From positions 1-6,149 of the forward strand of contig JAAHIC010000294.1 of NCBI GenBank assembly GCA_010671965.1: a stretch of DNA of 6,149 bases, in the 5' to 3' direction. Positions 5,776 to 6,149 of this stretch are shown in pieces; the first letter of the stretch is position 1; the number at the start of each line of letters is the position of its first letter. The stretch comes from Leptolyngbya sp. SIO4C5 (GTDB lineage: Bacteria; Cyanobacteriota; Cyanobacteriia; Phormidesmidales; Phormidesmidaceae). The notes under the pieces were generated by a model. That model searched no databases. It was given only the letters and a program-made list of their open reading frames with translations, and was not told the DNA's origin. The position numbers were made by a program, and so were the translations under genes.

Positions 5776-5786
5776 TGATGCTCCGG
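5776..5786 (-). promoter_or_regulatory. Ribosome binding site of the TIR-WD40 gene
   Basis: On the - strand the bases before the ATG at 5775 read CCGGAGCATCA, giving a GGAG core five bases from the start codon. This supports the 1544-residue start, which also begins just ahead of the first TIR strand. Confidence 0.6.
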
Positions 5787-5806
5787 CAATGGGGATGCTT
5801 TTCCAT

Positions 5807-5835
5807 AATTATTCAGTAATTCAGCTTAACCTCAA
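5807..5835 (-). promoter_or_regulatory. Candidate sigma70-type promoter of the TIR-WD40 gene
   Basis: On the - strand TTGAGG (bases 5835-5830) and ATAATT (5812-5807) are separated by 17 bases. Transcription would start near 5800, leaving a leader of about 25 nt before the ATG at 5775. The boxes fit the consensus moderately well and no operator palindrome is evident next to them. Confidence 0.4.
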
Positions 5836-6052
5836 CAATCATCGATACTCAACGGATCCGATTGGCCAGGTCCCCCTCAGACTTAATGCTCAAGCAAAGC
5901 AAAATTATTGAGAGTTAGACAACAATGATGTTTCTAAAGTAGACTGCAATAAAGCATAGACATAAAACTATGGTTTCTTTGTTTAGTATTTACCAAAGAC
6001 TATCTTTGTAAATGCACAGAGTTCTACCATCTTTAACAACACCTGTTCTGCG
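5836..6052. other. AT-rich intergenic region without recognised genes
   Basis: With the promoter segment this makes a gap of about 277 bp between the TIR-WD40 start and the small reading frame at 6053. I find no tRNA, no convincing open frame and no strong hairpin. TAGAC occurs three times (5916, 5940, 5957) at uneven spacing, which I do not consider significant. Confidence 0.5.
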
Positions 6053-6136
6053 ATGTTGACATTAACTATTGTCTGGCTGATCCTGCCGCTATTTTTAGGG
6101 CTAATTAGTTATTTGTTGCCGAAGGTAGCCCCATAA
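6053..6136 (+). pseudogene. Possible N-terminal remnant of a Mrp/NDH-type antiporter subunit (27 codons)
   Basis: ATG at 6053 opens 27 codons ending in TAA at 6134. The peptide (MLTLTIVWLILPLFLGLISY, then LLPKVAP) is a hydrophobic helix followed by YLLPK. From memory this resembles the start of cyanobacterial MrpD/NdhD-like proton-conducting membrane subunits, where a similar first helix and LLPKLD-type motif are followed by hundreds more residues. Here the frame stops inside the palindrome at 6123-6148, as if the gene had been interrupted there. No Shine-Dalgarno precedes the ATG. It could also be a chance hydrophobic frame or a real small membrane protein. Confidence 0.3.
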
Positions 6137-6148
6137 CTGGGGCTACCT
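6123..6148. repeat. Perfect palindrome, 10-bp arms with 6-base loop
   Basis: AGGTAGCCCC (6123-6132) and GGGGCTACCT (6139-6148) are exact reverse complements around ATAACT. This is the strongest hairpin in the window. It could be the terminator of a gene beyond the right edge on the - strand (though the bases after it in that direction are TCGGCAACAAAT, a poor U-tract), the end of a mobile element, or a dispersed palindromic repeat. The window ends one base later, so the + strand tail cannot be judged. Confidence 0.6.
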
Positions 6149-6149
6149 A

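Noticed and set aside
5916..5961. Three TAGAC copies upstream of the TIR-WD40 gene as possible operator repeats
   Set aside because: The spacings (24 and 17 bp) are irregular and five-base matches are expected by chance in AT-rich DNA.

Overview
The window looks like a chromosomal segment of a filamentous-type cyanobacterium. The main reasons are six copies of the HIP1 octamer (GCGATCGC) in 6.1 kb, a left-hand protein built from sequence modules I recognise only from cyanobacteria, and a large WD40 protein with the C-terminal tail typical of cyanobacterial WD40 proteins. Genus cannot be fixed from the sequence alone.

Left part (3-905, + strand): the 3' part of an open reading frame whose start lies outside the window. 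It ends in a glycine/asparagine-rich segment followed by an alpha-helical tail with a hydrophobic C-terminus, a pair of modules that recurs at the ends of cyanobacterial multidomain proteins. A well-placed Shine-Dalgarno and ATG lie inside the frame (454-470), so a 145-residue short form may be made as well. A 235-bp intergenic stretch with a hairpin that could end transcription in both directions (1071-1104) separates it from the convergent neighbour.

Centre (1141-5775, - strand): one 1544-residue gene fills three quarters of the window. From the N-terminus it encodes three tandem TIR domains, each with its own helical linker module; one transmembrane helix; an unbroken 18-heptad alanine-based coiled coil; a short helical adaptor; fourteen WD40 repeats of 41 residues (enough for two seven-bladed propellers); and a degenerate last blade with a tail. 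I see no Walker A motif or STAND/NACHT ATPase between the TIR and WD40 parts. The WD40 repeats are nearly identical in DNA (one pair shares 108 identical bp) but differ at a few recurring positions, like the diversifying WD40 repeats of fungal HET proteins. The best reading is a membrane-anchored sensor/effector: WD40 propellers sense a ligand, the coil and membrane segment oligomerise, and the TIR domains signal or degrade NAD+. This is inferred from architecture; no function is shown by the sequence itself.

Right part (5776-6149): a candidate sigma70-type promoter and ribosome binding site for the TIR-WD40 gene, otherwise AT-rich non-coding DNA. At the far right, a 27-codon reading frame on the + strand resembles the N-terminus of a Mrp/NDH-type membrane antiporter subunit and runs directly into a perfect 10-bp-arm palindrome that holds its stop codon. 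This may be the remnant of a broken gene, or chance. The window edge cuts off the context needed to decide.
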